Of a stretch of DNA of 64,000 bases, positions 1-10,688 are shown in pieces (the first letter of the stretch is position 1; every line of letters starts with the position of its first letter). The position numbers and the translations under genes were made by a program. The DNA comes from Morella rubra (lineage: Eukaryota > Streptophyta > Magnoliopsida > Fagales > Myricaceae). Under the pieces are notes generated by a model. It did not search any database, was not told the DNA's origin, and saw only the letters and a list, made by a program, of their open reading frames with translations. The stretch covers positions 2,612,944-2,676,943 of the forward strand of contig CM025849.1 in the NCBI GenBank assembly GCA_003952965.2, given 5' to 3'.

Positions 1-476
1 CTACTTGAATTGCATAGAATAATTTTGAGAGATAGACACAACATATAAATTATACTATATTTAATATTATTTGTGTGAACTTTCTGTCAGTGTGACTATG
101 TAAGTCTTATAATAAACGTTATCCGTAAATGGGAGATAAGTTTTGACCTTAGAATTAGAAATGCTGTGCAAATGTCGTTATAAAATCATCAATTAGTCAA
201 ACGGTACGATTTGGCAATGCTGCATGCACCACTAAATGGGCCGTTTGTTTTGACAAGGAGTGCTTACTGAATTAATGGGCTCTCTTAGTGTAAGACAGTT
301 TGGAAATGGGCTCTTTTTCCAAAACCAAATATCTCTGCCTGGCTGCTATCTCAAAAAATAATTTCAAAAGTTTTTTCTGTAAAGAACTAATGAACAAAAG
401 AAAAACTAAATGCATATCATGCAACTAGCTCTATCTAATACAAAAGTTGTTGAATTGCTAAATAAAGACTGGTGAA
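1..476. other. AT-rich intergenic or intronic DNA left of the gap
   Basis: No exon with a recognisable product is visible. The first 80 or so bases contain a gagatagacacaaca segment that resembles the end of the small inverted-repeat element at 54811-55022, so this may be a fragment of that family. By position it could lie in a DRP1 intron, but nothing in the bases shows this. Confidence 0.4.
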
Positions 477-1476
477 NNNNNNNNNNNNNNNNNNNNNNNN
501 NNNNNNNNNNNNNNNNNNNNNNNNNNNNNNNNNNNNNNNNNNNNNNNNNNNNNNNNNNNNNNNNNNNNNNNNNNNNNNNNNNNNNNNNNNNNNNNNNNNN
601 NNNNNNNNNNNNNNNNNNNNNNNNNNNNNNNNNNNNNNNNNNNNNNNNNNNNNNNNNNNNNNNNNNNNNNNNNNNNNNNNNNNNNNNNNNNNNNNNNNNN
701 NNNNNNNNNNNNNNNNNNNNNNNNNNNNNNNNNNNNNNNNNNNNNNNNNNNNNNNNNNNNNNNNNNNNNNNNNNNNNNNNNNNNNNNNNNNNNNNNNNNN
801 NNNNNNNNNNNNNNNNNNNNNNNNNNNNNNNNNNNNNNNNNNNNNNNNNNNNNNNNNNNNNNNNNNNNNNNNNNNNNNNNNNNNNNNNNNNNNNNNNNNN
901 NNNNNNNNNNNNNNNNNNNNNNNNNNNNNNNNNNNNNNNNNNNNNNNNNNNNNNNNNNNNNNNNNNNNNNNNNNNNNNNNNNNNNNNNNNNNNNNNNNNN
1001 NNNNNNNNNNNNNNNNNNNNNNNNNNNNNNNNNNNNNNNNNNNNNNNNNNNNNNNNNNNNNNNNNNNNNNNNNNNNNNNNNNNNNNNNNNNNNNNNNNNN
1101 NNNNNNNNNNNNNNNNNNNNNNNNNNNNNNNNNNNNNNNNNNNNNNNNNNNNNNNNNNNNNNNNNNNNNNNNNNNNNNNNNNNNNNNNNNNNNNNNNNNN
1201 NNNNNNNNNNNNNNNNNNNNNNNNNNNNNNNNNNNNNNNNNNNNNNNNNNNNNNNNNNNNNNNNNNNNNNNNNNNNNNNNNNNNNNNNNNNNNNNNNNNN
1301 NNNNNNNNNNNNNNNNNNNNNNNNNNNNNNNNNNNNNNNNNNNNNNNNNNNNNNNNNNNNNNNNNNNNNNNNNNNNNNNNNNNNNNNNNNNNNNNNNNNN
1401 NNNNNNNNNNNNNNNNNNNNNNNNNNNNNNNNNNNNNNNNNNNNNNNNNNNNNNNNNNNNNNNNNNNNNNNNNNNN
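477..1476. other. Assembly gap of 1000 N
   Basis: There are exactly 1000 N, which looks like a fixed-size scaffold gap rather than a measured length. Sequence resumes inside the last DRP1 intron, matching block 2 from about 36412. The remaining DRP1 exons of block 1 therefore lie in or beyond the gap and are not seen. Confidence 0.99.
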
Positions 1477-1538
1477 CTGAGTAGTTAAAACTGGGAAAAC
1501 CTCCGTTCAGTAATCACTCATGTTGGCTGTGATTTCAG

Positions 1539-1667
1539 GGTAAGGAGCTTTCACAGTTGTTGGATGAAGACCCTGCATTGATGGAGAAGAGGCAACAATG
1601 TGCAAAGAGGCTTGAATTATATAAGGCAGCTAGGGACGAGATTGAGTCTGTATCATGGAACCGCTGA
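1539..1667 (+). CDS. DRP1: Dynamin-related protein 1 (DRP1), terminal exon only
   Basis: After the acceptor gatttcag, 43 codons run from GKELSQLLDEDPAL through KRLELYKAARDEI to a final WNR and TGA. This is the C-terminal tail of plant DRP1 large GTPases (end of the GTPase effector domain), which act in clathrin-mediated endocytosis and cell-plate formation. All upstream exons fall in the gap or outside the window. The reading frame is clean here, whereas the block 2 equivalent (36475-36599) has two stops and a frameshift. This is therefore the better candidate for a working DRP1, although only one exon is visible. Identity comes from remembered family sequence. The DRP1 class is clear, but the exact paralogue is not. 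Confidence 0.85.
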   Translation, partial: GKELSQLLDEDPALMEKRQQCAKRLELYKAARDEIESVSWNR

Positions 1668-2482
1668 GATTGATTGGTGTTTGGAGATGTCTTGTATTAT
1701 AGTTAATGGTCCGGACAATCAGATTCTTGCTGAATCTGTTATAGTCTGTGGAGAGCCTCATATTTCCACTCAATTTTTATTATTTCATTCTCTGGTACAA
1801 TTCTTTGTACCGGGGTTGTATTTATAAACCTGGTTTTTTTGTTTTGCTTCCCTAATGATAATCTTGCATCTCTTGATTGTATTGTCCATCTCTGTAACGG
1901 GTTGCAGCATGAAGCGAATATGATCTTCCTTGATGGTTAGGTTGGGTATTCAAGCCTGGTTTTGTGGTTCGCTTTCCACGCCATGTTGATAACAGTTCCC
2001 ACTTACATTGAGATATTCGTAAGTGGCAGTTCTTAGGCTTTTGCAAACGTTTGTTTTTTTTTTTTTTGGTTCTTGTAATATGTTATGAGGTTCTGGGAAT
2101 GAACAAAAATCGGATTGCAGGAGTTCCGTCTCTATTGTCTGGGTTGTCCGTTTTTCTTAAGCTGTAAAGTCTGAGTATCATCTTTGGCAATATATATAAT
2201 ATCTCGCCAATAACGTATAAATTATAAAGAGGAGGCTGTAGATCCCGACACTCATCCTAAATCGGACTACTTTTTGGCGGTGAGAAGCACAAAAAAAACT
2301 CAGAATGGATTAGTGAAAATACCTGAGGGGTTTCCCAGCAACGAAGATTAGCTGGAATCGGAAAGCTCTGGAGAGGTAAATGAGAGGGCAGAGGGTGGAG
2401 ATGTATATGAGATTCTGAGATCCATGTGGGTTGAGGACGTGGAATGGTGGCGTATAGAGATGCGTAGACGGCAGTGGTGGCA

Positions 2483-2741
2483 AGAGAGCAGCAGATCTAA
2501 TTCCAAGGGTTGGCCTAATGGCTAAGGTTTAGGCCTTGGTGGTATGTTCTCTCTAAGATCTCAAGTTCAAAACTTCATATAGATGCTACTAATCCTTTGG
2601 AGCCATCCTTAGAGTTTTTGGCTTGATAATTGTCCGGTTTGTGTAGGATGAGAGGCTGTACAGATCCCGAGATTAGTCGAGGTGCGAAGTTGGTCCAGAC
2701 ATCGGTTTTTTTTTTTTAAAAGAAGAGAGAGTAGCAGATCT
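2483..2741 (+). mobile_element. SINE with 16-base target site duplication
   Basis: The body at 2499-2725 begins soon after the left repeat with GGTTGGCCTAATGGCTAAGG, which resembles a tRNA-derived box A of plant Au-type SINEs. It ends in a T run (2706-2717). It is flanked by agagagcagcagatct (2483-2498) and agagagtagcagatct (2726-2741), a 16-base duplication with one mismatch. Block 2 has the same insertion at about 37432-37641 with the 5' part deleted, so it inserted before the block duplication. The rest of 1668-3100, between the convergent DRP1 and SGPP ends, shows no gene. Confidence 0.75.
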
Positions 2742-4598
2742 GGCTTTTAATTTAAAGGGAGAAAGAAAGTAAGACAGCAAAAAAGCAGACAGAAAGGAGG
2801 AGAGAACTGTGGGATGTTACAGACTTACAGTTAATTCCGAATTGTTCCAATGCTAACCAGATATTGCCCAGTTAATTTGGTATTCGTTTGTCTCCTGATT
2901 CAAGAAACATGGAGCAGTAACAGAAAATCTAGTTCTGTGGTAAACAGAGGGGAATCTGCAAACGAAAGAAGAATTGTAACGAGTTGGTTTCACTAGAATG
3001 TCCAAATGCTTCTGTCAGTATATAGAAACCTTGAATGAATGCAGATTTGCTATAAAATGCGTCTCATGTAATTAGTCTACAAATTCTTTTCCCGAATTAT
3101 TTAGACAGGCCATATAGCCTCAAATGTTGCTGTTGTTATTCCTTCTTTATTCTCCAACTCTTTCAATGCTGTCCACAACTTTGGATCATCGAAATCTTTA
3201 ATAACGAAAGAGGCTTCAGCTTCTGACAATGATTTTTCAGGGTTCCTTAAACCCATGCCCACCACAGGCATCCCGGCTGCTACCCCAGCTTTCACACCAG
3301 AAACAGAGTCCTTTCAAAGCCAAAAACCACAAGAGGAGAATAAGCCATTTCGAAGTGTATTTATGTAATGCTGTTGTCAATGAAAAGTGTGCAATATTGG
3401 CAGCCAAACCTCAAACACAAAAGCATGCTTGTCTGACACTTCAAGTGCTTGGAGAGCCTTCAAGTACGGGTCAGGGAATGGTTTCTGCCGTTCACATTCA
3501 TTTCCAAGGACCAGAATTTCAAAGAAATCGGAGAGCCCTATCATTGAGATCAAGAGCTCTGCATTTGGTCTTGGCGCACTCGTCACTGCAGCTCGTTTCA
3601 ACCCTCGTTCTTCAATCCATTTCTGTAATTTGTGCAGGCCCTTGACGGGTTCTATCTGTTCAGACGCCAACCTGTATATTTCCACTCAATGAGTTAGGTT
3701 CAAGATGGTTTCATTATATAAGGTACGACAAGCAGTGTAACCACACTAAGAATACAAACAAGGTCCTCAGCAAGTCCTTTCCAGTTCGTAAAAATATTAG
3801 AATTTTTAGTCGTTTCCACTGGGGTAAGAAAAGAGAAGTAGCAGTGCCAAACTAGATCAAGAACACAAAAGCTTTTACTAGGACAAACTATGAAGGAGCT
3901 CATGCGCTCGCAGTTTTGATATTACTTTCATTTTACTGGAGCCAAAACTTCAAAGATAATCAGCTAATATTGGAGCTTGTGCTACTACTGGTTAAGAAAG
4001 GTGAAAAATAATATGGTTTTGATCAAGACTCCTTAGTCCTTCCTCGCATGGCGCTAGTAAAGCAAAATCATGATGTTGACAAAGCATTAGAGATGGCATC
4101 TAGGATGGCTGTGCTAGAAACATTTTCAGCAGTTTACTCTTATGCATGTATTTACCTCCGAAACATGTCTTCCTTATCTTCCATAAATTTCCTTGCTCTT
4201 TGAATATCCCAATCTGGAAGGAGGACACGACAGAGTTCTTCATTATGCTTGCCGCTGATATTCTTACTAAAGAATTCCTCGGTTATGGGGACTCCACCAT
4301 TGAACCTACCTGTGGGAAACTTGTATATTAGTTGGCCTTCTAAGATAAGACAGTAGAATGGAATCTTTAAAGAATACCTCTTTAAGCATGTCACGCAAGG
4401 CATAATAATGTAGAGGGTCCGAATCACAGAGTGTTCCATCAATATCAAACAGAATGGCTTTAAGAGGAGTCACACAAGCAAGAGAACATTTGCTGCAATC
4501 ATAGAACCCAAACTTAATTTTAAGTATGTTCATTGATTTCGTAAAACTAACAAACGAAGTAGATGCTGAATGTATGCAAGCATGTACACATATATATT

Positions 4599-5500
4599 GG
4601 GTAAACTACAATTTACCCTTTCAAATTATTATCCGATTCTCAAATACTCTACAAATTTTAACTTGTTACAATTCATCCCCAAAGTATACTTTTAGTTGCA
4701 ATTTCTTCTCTCAATCTGCTTGAGCCGTTATGTCAAATGATTTTTGTCCCACATGAACAAAAAGCGATCTTCTTACGTGAATAGATAAATTTGCTCACAT
4801 CAATTCTAAGCGAGTATTTTTTTATTTTAATAAAGAAAAATTAGCTAGCTACATATTGTTTCTTAAGTTTACAGATTACAAGAAGCACTGCAGAAAGTTG
4901 GGAAGGGCTTAGATGGATCCAAATATGTGTAATCACGTAAGAAGAAGGCCATATTCCGTTTACGTGGGATAAAACTTGTTCCACAAAATGACTCCAACGA
5001 ATTGGGGAATGAAATTGCAACGAGAAGCATACTTTCAGGTAGGGCTGCACAATCGGAAATCCGGTCCGGTTTTTTGGACCGGATTTCCGGTTGTACATAA
5101 ATGGTAGGATCGGACCGACCACTTAGTGGTCCGGTTATTTTTATTTTTTTCATATTTTTTTAGGTTAATTTCGAAGGGGAAGGGCATGTCAAAATGCAGA
5201 GTTTTAGTTTAAGTTAAAACTAAACTTTTTAAGTTTGTAATTTGTTTAAAAAATATAAAAAAAAATTTTTTTTATTATATTAATAAATGCGGTCCGATCT
5301 GGTCCGGACCGGATTTACAAAAGGTTCGGACCGGATATACAAATAGACCGGACCGGACCTCAAATCCAGTCTGGTTTTGTGGTCCGGTCCGGTCGGTCCG
5401 GTTTTGTTCAGCCCTACTTTCAAGGGTGAGTTGTAACGAGTTAAAGTTGCAGAGATTTGAGAATCGAGTGGTAGTTTGAAGGAAAAAATTGTAATTTGCC
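4599..5500. mobile_element. Long-TIR foldback MITE in SGPP intron 1 (copy 1), carrying a nested MITE
   Basis: The left end from GGGTAAACTACAATTTACCC and the right end, ending near aaaattgtaatttgcc, are imperfect inverted repeats over about 90-120 bases. Shared blocks include gattctcaaat and gttacaa. The same element is in block 2 at 39469-39930, so it predates the duplication. In this copy a 377-base hAT-like element sits inside it at 5040-5416. No coding capacity is seen. Exact ends are approximate. Confidence 0.7.
5032..5424. mobile_element. Nested hAT-type MITE with 8-base TSD
   Basis: The element at 5040-5416 begins TAGGGCTGCACA and ends TGTTCAGCCCTA, terminal inverted repeats typical of hAT non-autonomous elements. 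It is flanked by ctttcagg (5032-5039) and ctttcaag (5417-5424), an 8-base duplication with one mismatch, which is the hAT size. The interior is dense in GGTCCGG/CCGGACC subterminal motifs. Block 2 lacks it at the corresponding site (about 39846-39860), so it is a block-1-specific insertion inside the older MITE. Confidence 0.85.
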
Positions 5501-6144
5501 TGTATATATGTGCATAAGCTACTCATTTGGTTCCAATCTAGGAGCCCCAAGATTATCACAGACAGGGAAGCTGTAGTTTGCTCCAACTAGGAAATGAATT
5601 TCCAAATTCAAATTCAATGCCTCTTTCACGAAAGTGAAATATTTGAAGCGTGTTTGGATGCAATGTTATTCACAAGAATGAATGTTCATGATTTATCTGA
5701 TCAAATTATCAACAACTAAGGAAAATCATTCTTCTGCTTCATGCAGTACAATCAGAACTCAGAGTCGACTAAAGGCATAGAAATGTCCGTCCAAGTAGAG
5801 ATAGTCATGAAAACTTTTGAAGAATAAAATGACTGTTTAAGCTAAAATGCAGATTGAAAAACGGGCATCGTACCCTTTGAAAATAACAGTCACACTGCAA
5901 AGAAAAAAGATGGAACCAAAGAACAGAAAATAAAAGCCTACAATGGAGAAACAAAAAAATGAAGAAGATCACACCTGTCCGTTGGGTAAAGATTTGATTG
6001 AGTGGACAATCGAGTAATAGAGGTATTCGCCAAGTGAAAGCGGTTTTGTGTATAAACGGTAGTTTTCTGCAGATGGGTATTGGCTAAGTGGTCAGAAAAT
6101 AGGTGGTGAGGATGAGTAAGGTGAAGAGAAGCAAAAGATAGCAT

Positions 6145-6190
6145 CGTGTTGAATGTGGCAGTTGGAGATAGTCGAGAGAGAATATGCCAA

Positions 6191-6230
<40 letters not shown>

Positions 6231-6472
6231 ACAGACACGAATGCAAGCACTCTGGTCTCTCCTGTCTTATGGGGTTGTCCTTAACACAGCCAACTGACCA
6301 AGAAAAGAAACAAAAAGGAAATTACCAAAAAAGACCGAGAACTCTTTTAACAGGAAAAAAGTGTTTAAAATCAACGGCAGGTCCCCCAACCCCAACGATG
6401 TAGTAAAACCCCGAAAGAGCTAAAACCCACCCACGAATTGTATCTTCTTTCTCTGTCAAATTATACGCCAAG
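6145..6472. promoter_or_regulatory. Shared divergent promoter, SGPP / NOG1-like (block 1)
   Basis: The 328 bases between the SGPP start (reverse) and the GTPase start (forward) must hold both promoters and 5' leaders. A long CT run at about 6191-6227 reads as GA in the SGPP leader. The spacing is conserved in block 2 (40605-40924, 320 bases), where the CT run is shorter. No clear TATA box was identified. Confidence 0.5.
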
Positions 6473-8014
6473 ATGAGCAGGGCCTCCACTCTCTTCCAAC
6501 TATGCCAGATACCTTCCGCCAATCTACTTCTCAGAAGCTCCAAATGTTCCAGAGGTGCTCTCTCTCTCGCTTTCTATCTTCTCCTTGAAGCATTGCTTCA
6601 AACACATTTCTCAGTTGTTTTTTTTTTTTCATTTTATGGATGCCTTAAAAAGAGGCTTGATTATGTTGGTGCGGTTTTAAGCCAAATACGCATGTCTAGT
6701 TGTTTCAAACTCATACCTTACCGTTGAGTTTTTTAGCAAGAAAGAGCAAGCAAAAAATCAAGCAGTGCTATTGAAAATTTGAGCCGTTAAGTAATAGTAT
6801 GTGAAGAAACATATCAAGAGAAAAACAGCAGTTAAGCTGAAACTCTACGTGTTATGCTTTGTTTTCGCTTTTCTTTATACGTGCTTTTTGAGCTAATTTT
6901 AAGAAATGCCTTGGGAAGCAGGTTCGTATATGGTACGTTGGAAACATTATCCGATCCTTTACGTCTGTAGAACCGTGCAAACTACCACCTATGAAGTCGT
7001 CAATGGAAGTTACGTACCCACCGCACAAAATCAACAAGTAAAGGAATTAAAGGTACTCCTTTGTTTGATTATCGTAGTATCGAGAACATATTGAGACATA
7101 GAACAATGTTAAATTGTAGTTTTATGTTCATCTACACTCTTCATTATGGATCAGCCTTTTTGTTTCTTCAAACAATTCTGAGGAAATGGAATTGCTAGTG
7201 AAGCATATAGGTCGCTTTTATCCATTCTCATTACTGTGTCTAGTTATAAAACTTATATTGTTACTTCCTCTAATGCACATATCTAAATAAGAGTCATTAG
7301 ACATTTTGTCTGGTTGTCGTCTGTTAACATGCTTGTGTCATTTAAACTGTGCAGTCCTTATAGAAGCGTGAAGCAGACGGAAAGACTGAGTGTGGTCTGC
7401 TTTTGTCTTTATGCAGAATCTAGTTCCCATTCAAGTTGGCTGGCAAAGATCATCTTGTTTTTGTTTGTTTATAACTTTTCTTCAGGGTGTGAAGAAAATT
7501 GAAGAGGTTTTCAAATATGAGGCAAAAGCTATTGATGATTTATTACACATTGCCAAGGTATTCATTCTTCCTTCAGACACAGGAATCTTAGATTAAGAAA
7601 ACTGAAAGAAACTATAACACAAGGGCATCTGATTGTCTTTTTAGTGCATATGTTGTATGGTTTGTAATTTGTATGTCGGTATATACTTAAGTATGCATGT
7701 ATGACTAAAGGGATGATGATCAGACATGACAACATTTGATTTCATCTATGCCACGGGGAATCTGGAAATTATCTTATGTCGAATATTGACCGGCATCTGG
7801 CTGCAAATGGTATTTTTTTCTAAGGCTGCAAATAGTATTTGATATAACTTTAGTAGAGAAAAACTAATTTATAGCTGGCTTATAGATATGAATATTTTTC
7901 AGATCTTTCAGCTAATAAATTATCTCTGCACCAAAAGAAAAAAGAATTATCTCTTTCTGCATCAAAAGAAAAGATATTCTTGTATTGCGAGGGTCGGTAA
8001 AATATTATCTATCT

Positions 8015-8081
8015 ATAGAAGTGTAATCATTTTTATTTTTTTTTTACTTATAAAAAAAAAAAATAGAAGTGTAATCATTTT
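8015..8081 (+). mobile_element. Ultra-truncated LINE tail, 19-base TSD
   Basis: The repeats at 8015-8033 and 8063-8081 are identical (ATAGAAGTGTAATCATTTT) and flank only 29 bases, a T run followed by ACTTATA and an A run. The ACTTATA(A)n ending is the shared 3' terminus of the larger LINEs in this window (9384-9409, 29695-29707, 35419-35435). It reads as a target-primed insertion that aborted almost at once. It lies in intron 8, in about 750 bases (7610-8380) absent from block 2. Confidence 0.65.
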
Positions 8082-9146
8082 GTATCTGTTAATAAGTGGA
8101 AATAATATGCTCAGAAAAAGAATTTTTTGGGTTTCGTCTACATCTAAACCAAGCCTTATTGGAATCTGAATTTACTTGTTAGGCAAAAAAGTAAGTTGAG
8201 ATTTTCTTGGTTGGCTTGGACAAAAATCATTTGTTAAGAATTCAATATGATTAAACCTCACTAAGTTCAGATTTGAGGCTTCATACTTGCCTCCAAGAAA
8301 TGGTATGTTTATTTTGCAGTCTAAGGATTTTTTTTCCCAGCTAGCAGTTTTTAGTTTTTTCCTTTTCTTTCCTTTGTTTTTTTTTGGAAAGTTTGATAGG
8401 ACTGACTTCTTTATGCTTTTCCATCTGCTCATTAGCTTCTTATACAAAAAAGTGTTCATTAAATTCAGTGTCCTGTATTTATCTTAAGCTTGTTAGTAAG
8501 GCATCGTGAGAACTTATGAGCTTGGTAGTTCTTTCTTCTAATAAGATAACCTCTATGCTATACGATGTACGAGTATGTATGTTTGGGTAATTAGTGAGAA
8601 TATTCCTGATGGTGTCACTTTATAATTTATAATTTTGGCAGACTTTACGGGCAATGCCAGTTGTTGATCTGGAAACTCCAACACTCTGTCTCGTTGGAGC
8701 TCCTAATGTGGGGAAAGTCATCTTTGGTCTACACACTCTCTACAGGAAAGCCAGAGGTACTTGCAGAGAATTGATGATTATATGTGGCCCCCTTATGGTC
8801 CTTTTACGTATCCTTGAAGTTATACTGGTGCTGTAAGTAAAGGGCATTAACAGGCCATGTTAAACAATCTTAGATCTTGCAATCCAAGCAAAGATAAAAT
8901 TAAAGGACAGTGAGGCCTTATTGTTTAACTAAGTATCAACGAACCACACAACAGCAGTGAATATACTTGCGACATTCTTGTCAATATGTTCATTGGTGCT
9001 CAAGTATTTTCCTTTAAGAACTCTGCTCAAGTTTTTTTATTTGAATTTGGGATTTTATACGAAAAGAAGAAGTATACTGTTTTGTACTGCTAACTGTCAT
9101 CTCTTTTTGTTCCCCCTCTTTCTGCCCTTTTTCTGTTTTAGGCCTG

Positions 9147-9409
9147 TATTTGGTGGTGTTCGTGGAGGGAAAGAAATAATTGCTGTTTTGAGAACCAAGA
9201 GTTAATGTTGGAGTGCTTAAAGAGTCAGCTACTGCAGTCCCCTTTTCTTTGGTTAATGCTGTGTTGGGTTTCCCTTTTTTGGATATTTCTGATTTCTGTA
9301 GTTTTCTAGCATGTATGCTTTAGATGTTGTCAGTACAGTTTTTTGTACTGTTAACTCCCTTTTATTTTAATACAATTTTCTCTTACTTATAAAAAAAAAA
9401 AAAAAAAAA
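9147..9409 (+). mobile_element. 5'-truncated LINE (3' tail) inside GTPase exon 10
   Basis: About 263 bases from TATTTGGTGG to a poly(A) of about 20. The first codons match the C-terminal IWWxxWRERN segment of the reverse transcriptase-associated zinc-binding region seen in the LINEs at about 29468 and 35189. The 3' end TTACTTATA(A)n matches the other LINEs. It separates the first five bases of exon 10 from the rest. Compared with block 2, two or so host bases are missing at the junction, and I could not define a target site duplication. Confidence 0.85.
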
Positions 9410-9638
9410 CTATCCTTTTACAACAAAAGGAATACTAATGGGTCATATTGTTCTTAATTACCAGACTTTTTAGGTCAACATTCAATCTAAGATGTGGAAT
9501 GCTATTTTTGTCTATGATTTGTTAAATCTTTGTTTGTGGGTAAATATTTATTCAATGTTACTTACAAGTGGAAAATCAATCACAGGTGACAAACACTGCT
9601 GGCTTACTAAAGAGATGATGGAAAGACATTTGCAGCTT

Positions 9639-9663
9639 CCCCCCCCCCCCCCCCCCCCCCCCC
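9639..9663 (+). repeat. Homopolymer of 25 C
   Basis: A run of 25 C lies in the intron after broken GTPase exon 11. Block 2 has a T run with four C at this place (about 45297-45309). Long C runs are prone to sequencing and consensus error, so the length is unreliable. Confidence 0.9.
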
Positions 9664-10688
9664 ATCTTTCTTCTCTAAGAATGAATGTATAGAATGCATA
9701 TGTTGCTATATTCCCAAGTCATAGCAATTACAAAATTATCGCTTTCCCTGTCCTTCCTTTCTAATGTAACCTGACAAGAGTGTATTGTCTAGAAAATTAA
9801 TAAGTTGTCTTACTGCTGCACACTTCTCATTATTTCGAAGGCATAATTGTAGACTTCTCATTGTTTTCCCTGGCTGAAATATAATCATTTATAGAACACT
9901 ATTGTTGGTGTCAGATTGCCTAGTCGTTCACATGAAAAGAGATTCATGCAAATATATTATGGGACAAACAGGTCTCGGTTCTTATTTTGTTTCTTTCTAG
10001 CTTCTGCAAGTGCAATTTCATCTTTTCTTGCTTGGATCTGTAGAGGACAGGAATAATTTAGAAAAGTTGACACTTGCTGTTCTATCACATTTGCGGACTG
10101 CAATATTATGTGTTCATGATCTGTCTGGAGAGTGTGGGACCTCACGTTCTGATCAGGTACCATCTGTTTTTATAGTCCTCTTAGTTATAATACTGAAAAA
10201 CAATAAGGTATGCAATCTATATGGCATGTTGTATAGATGAATTGTTAAGTATGTAATCGGAGTTTATATTTACCTTGCTTGGGGAATCAAAGCTATCTAA
10301 ATTTTCAAATCTTGAAAATAGTTGGATCTCTTGAAGGAACCGCTGAGCATGAGTGTTTTTTCAACCATTGTTGCCTGATTTTGGTCGGTAGTTGGATTTC
10401 CATTTTAACTCTCTTAATTCATGCTACTCATGCACATGCATTATATTGCACTAGATGTGGGGAGTTTAATTGAACCTACAATTAAATGGTGGAGAACAAA
10501 TAGCATGTTGAACTGTTTCTCTCGCTTCTTTTCAAATGGATTCTCAATTACCGGTGGAAGATATTGTCTTCTGTTTATTAGAGAGAAACAGAAGTTCAGT
10601 TGAACCTCTGAAAACACTAAGAGAATTCTCTGTTCAAGATTTTTCTTTGTGTCTTCTAATGACTTATTTCTGTGCTTTTGATGATGTA

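Larger units (their letters stand above)
3101..6144 (-). pseudogene. SGPP: SGPP, HAD-superfamily sugar phosphatase, copy 1 (frameshifted)
   Basis: Five exons on the minus strand: 5975-6144, 4378-4492, 4156-4309, 3410-3671 and 3101-3310. The product resembles plant SGPP, a HAD hydrolase dephosphorylating small sugar phosphates. All HAD motifs are visible: DIDGTLCDSD (motif I) in exon 2, AAVTSA (II) and QKPFPDPY (III lysine) in exon 4, and FVFE|DSVSG (IV) across exons 4 and 5. The first 56 codons, from MLSFASLHL, are rich in S, T, H and L with few acidic residues and could be an organelle-targeting extension. Exon 3 lacks one base compared with block 2 (GGTTCAATGG against GGTTCCAATGG). Exon 2 ends in phase 0, so the frame then reads into an early stop. 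The gene is broken unless this is a consensus error. Its start faces the NOG1-like gene across a 328-base spacer. Confidence 0.82.

Noticed and set aside
472..1488. 338-codon open frame
   Set aside because: It consists almost entirely of N from the assembly gap.
2505..2600. Possible tRNA gene (box A-like sequence)
   Set aside because: There is no cloverleaf, the box B match is poor, and the T-run end and target duplication identify a SINE.
3229..3692. Plus-strand frames of 138 and 101 codons
   Set aside because: They are antisense shadows of SGPP exons 4 and 5, whose minus-strand product matches the HAD family and has proper splice sites.
6186..6246. Frame starting MHSCLCQRERERER
   Set aside because: The repeated ER codons come from the CT microsatellite in the SGPP leader. 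The later Met at 6144 gives the conserved start of exon 1.
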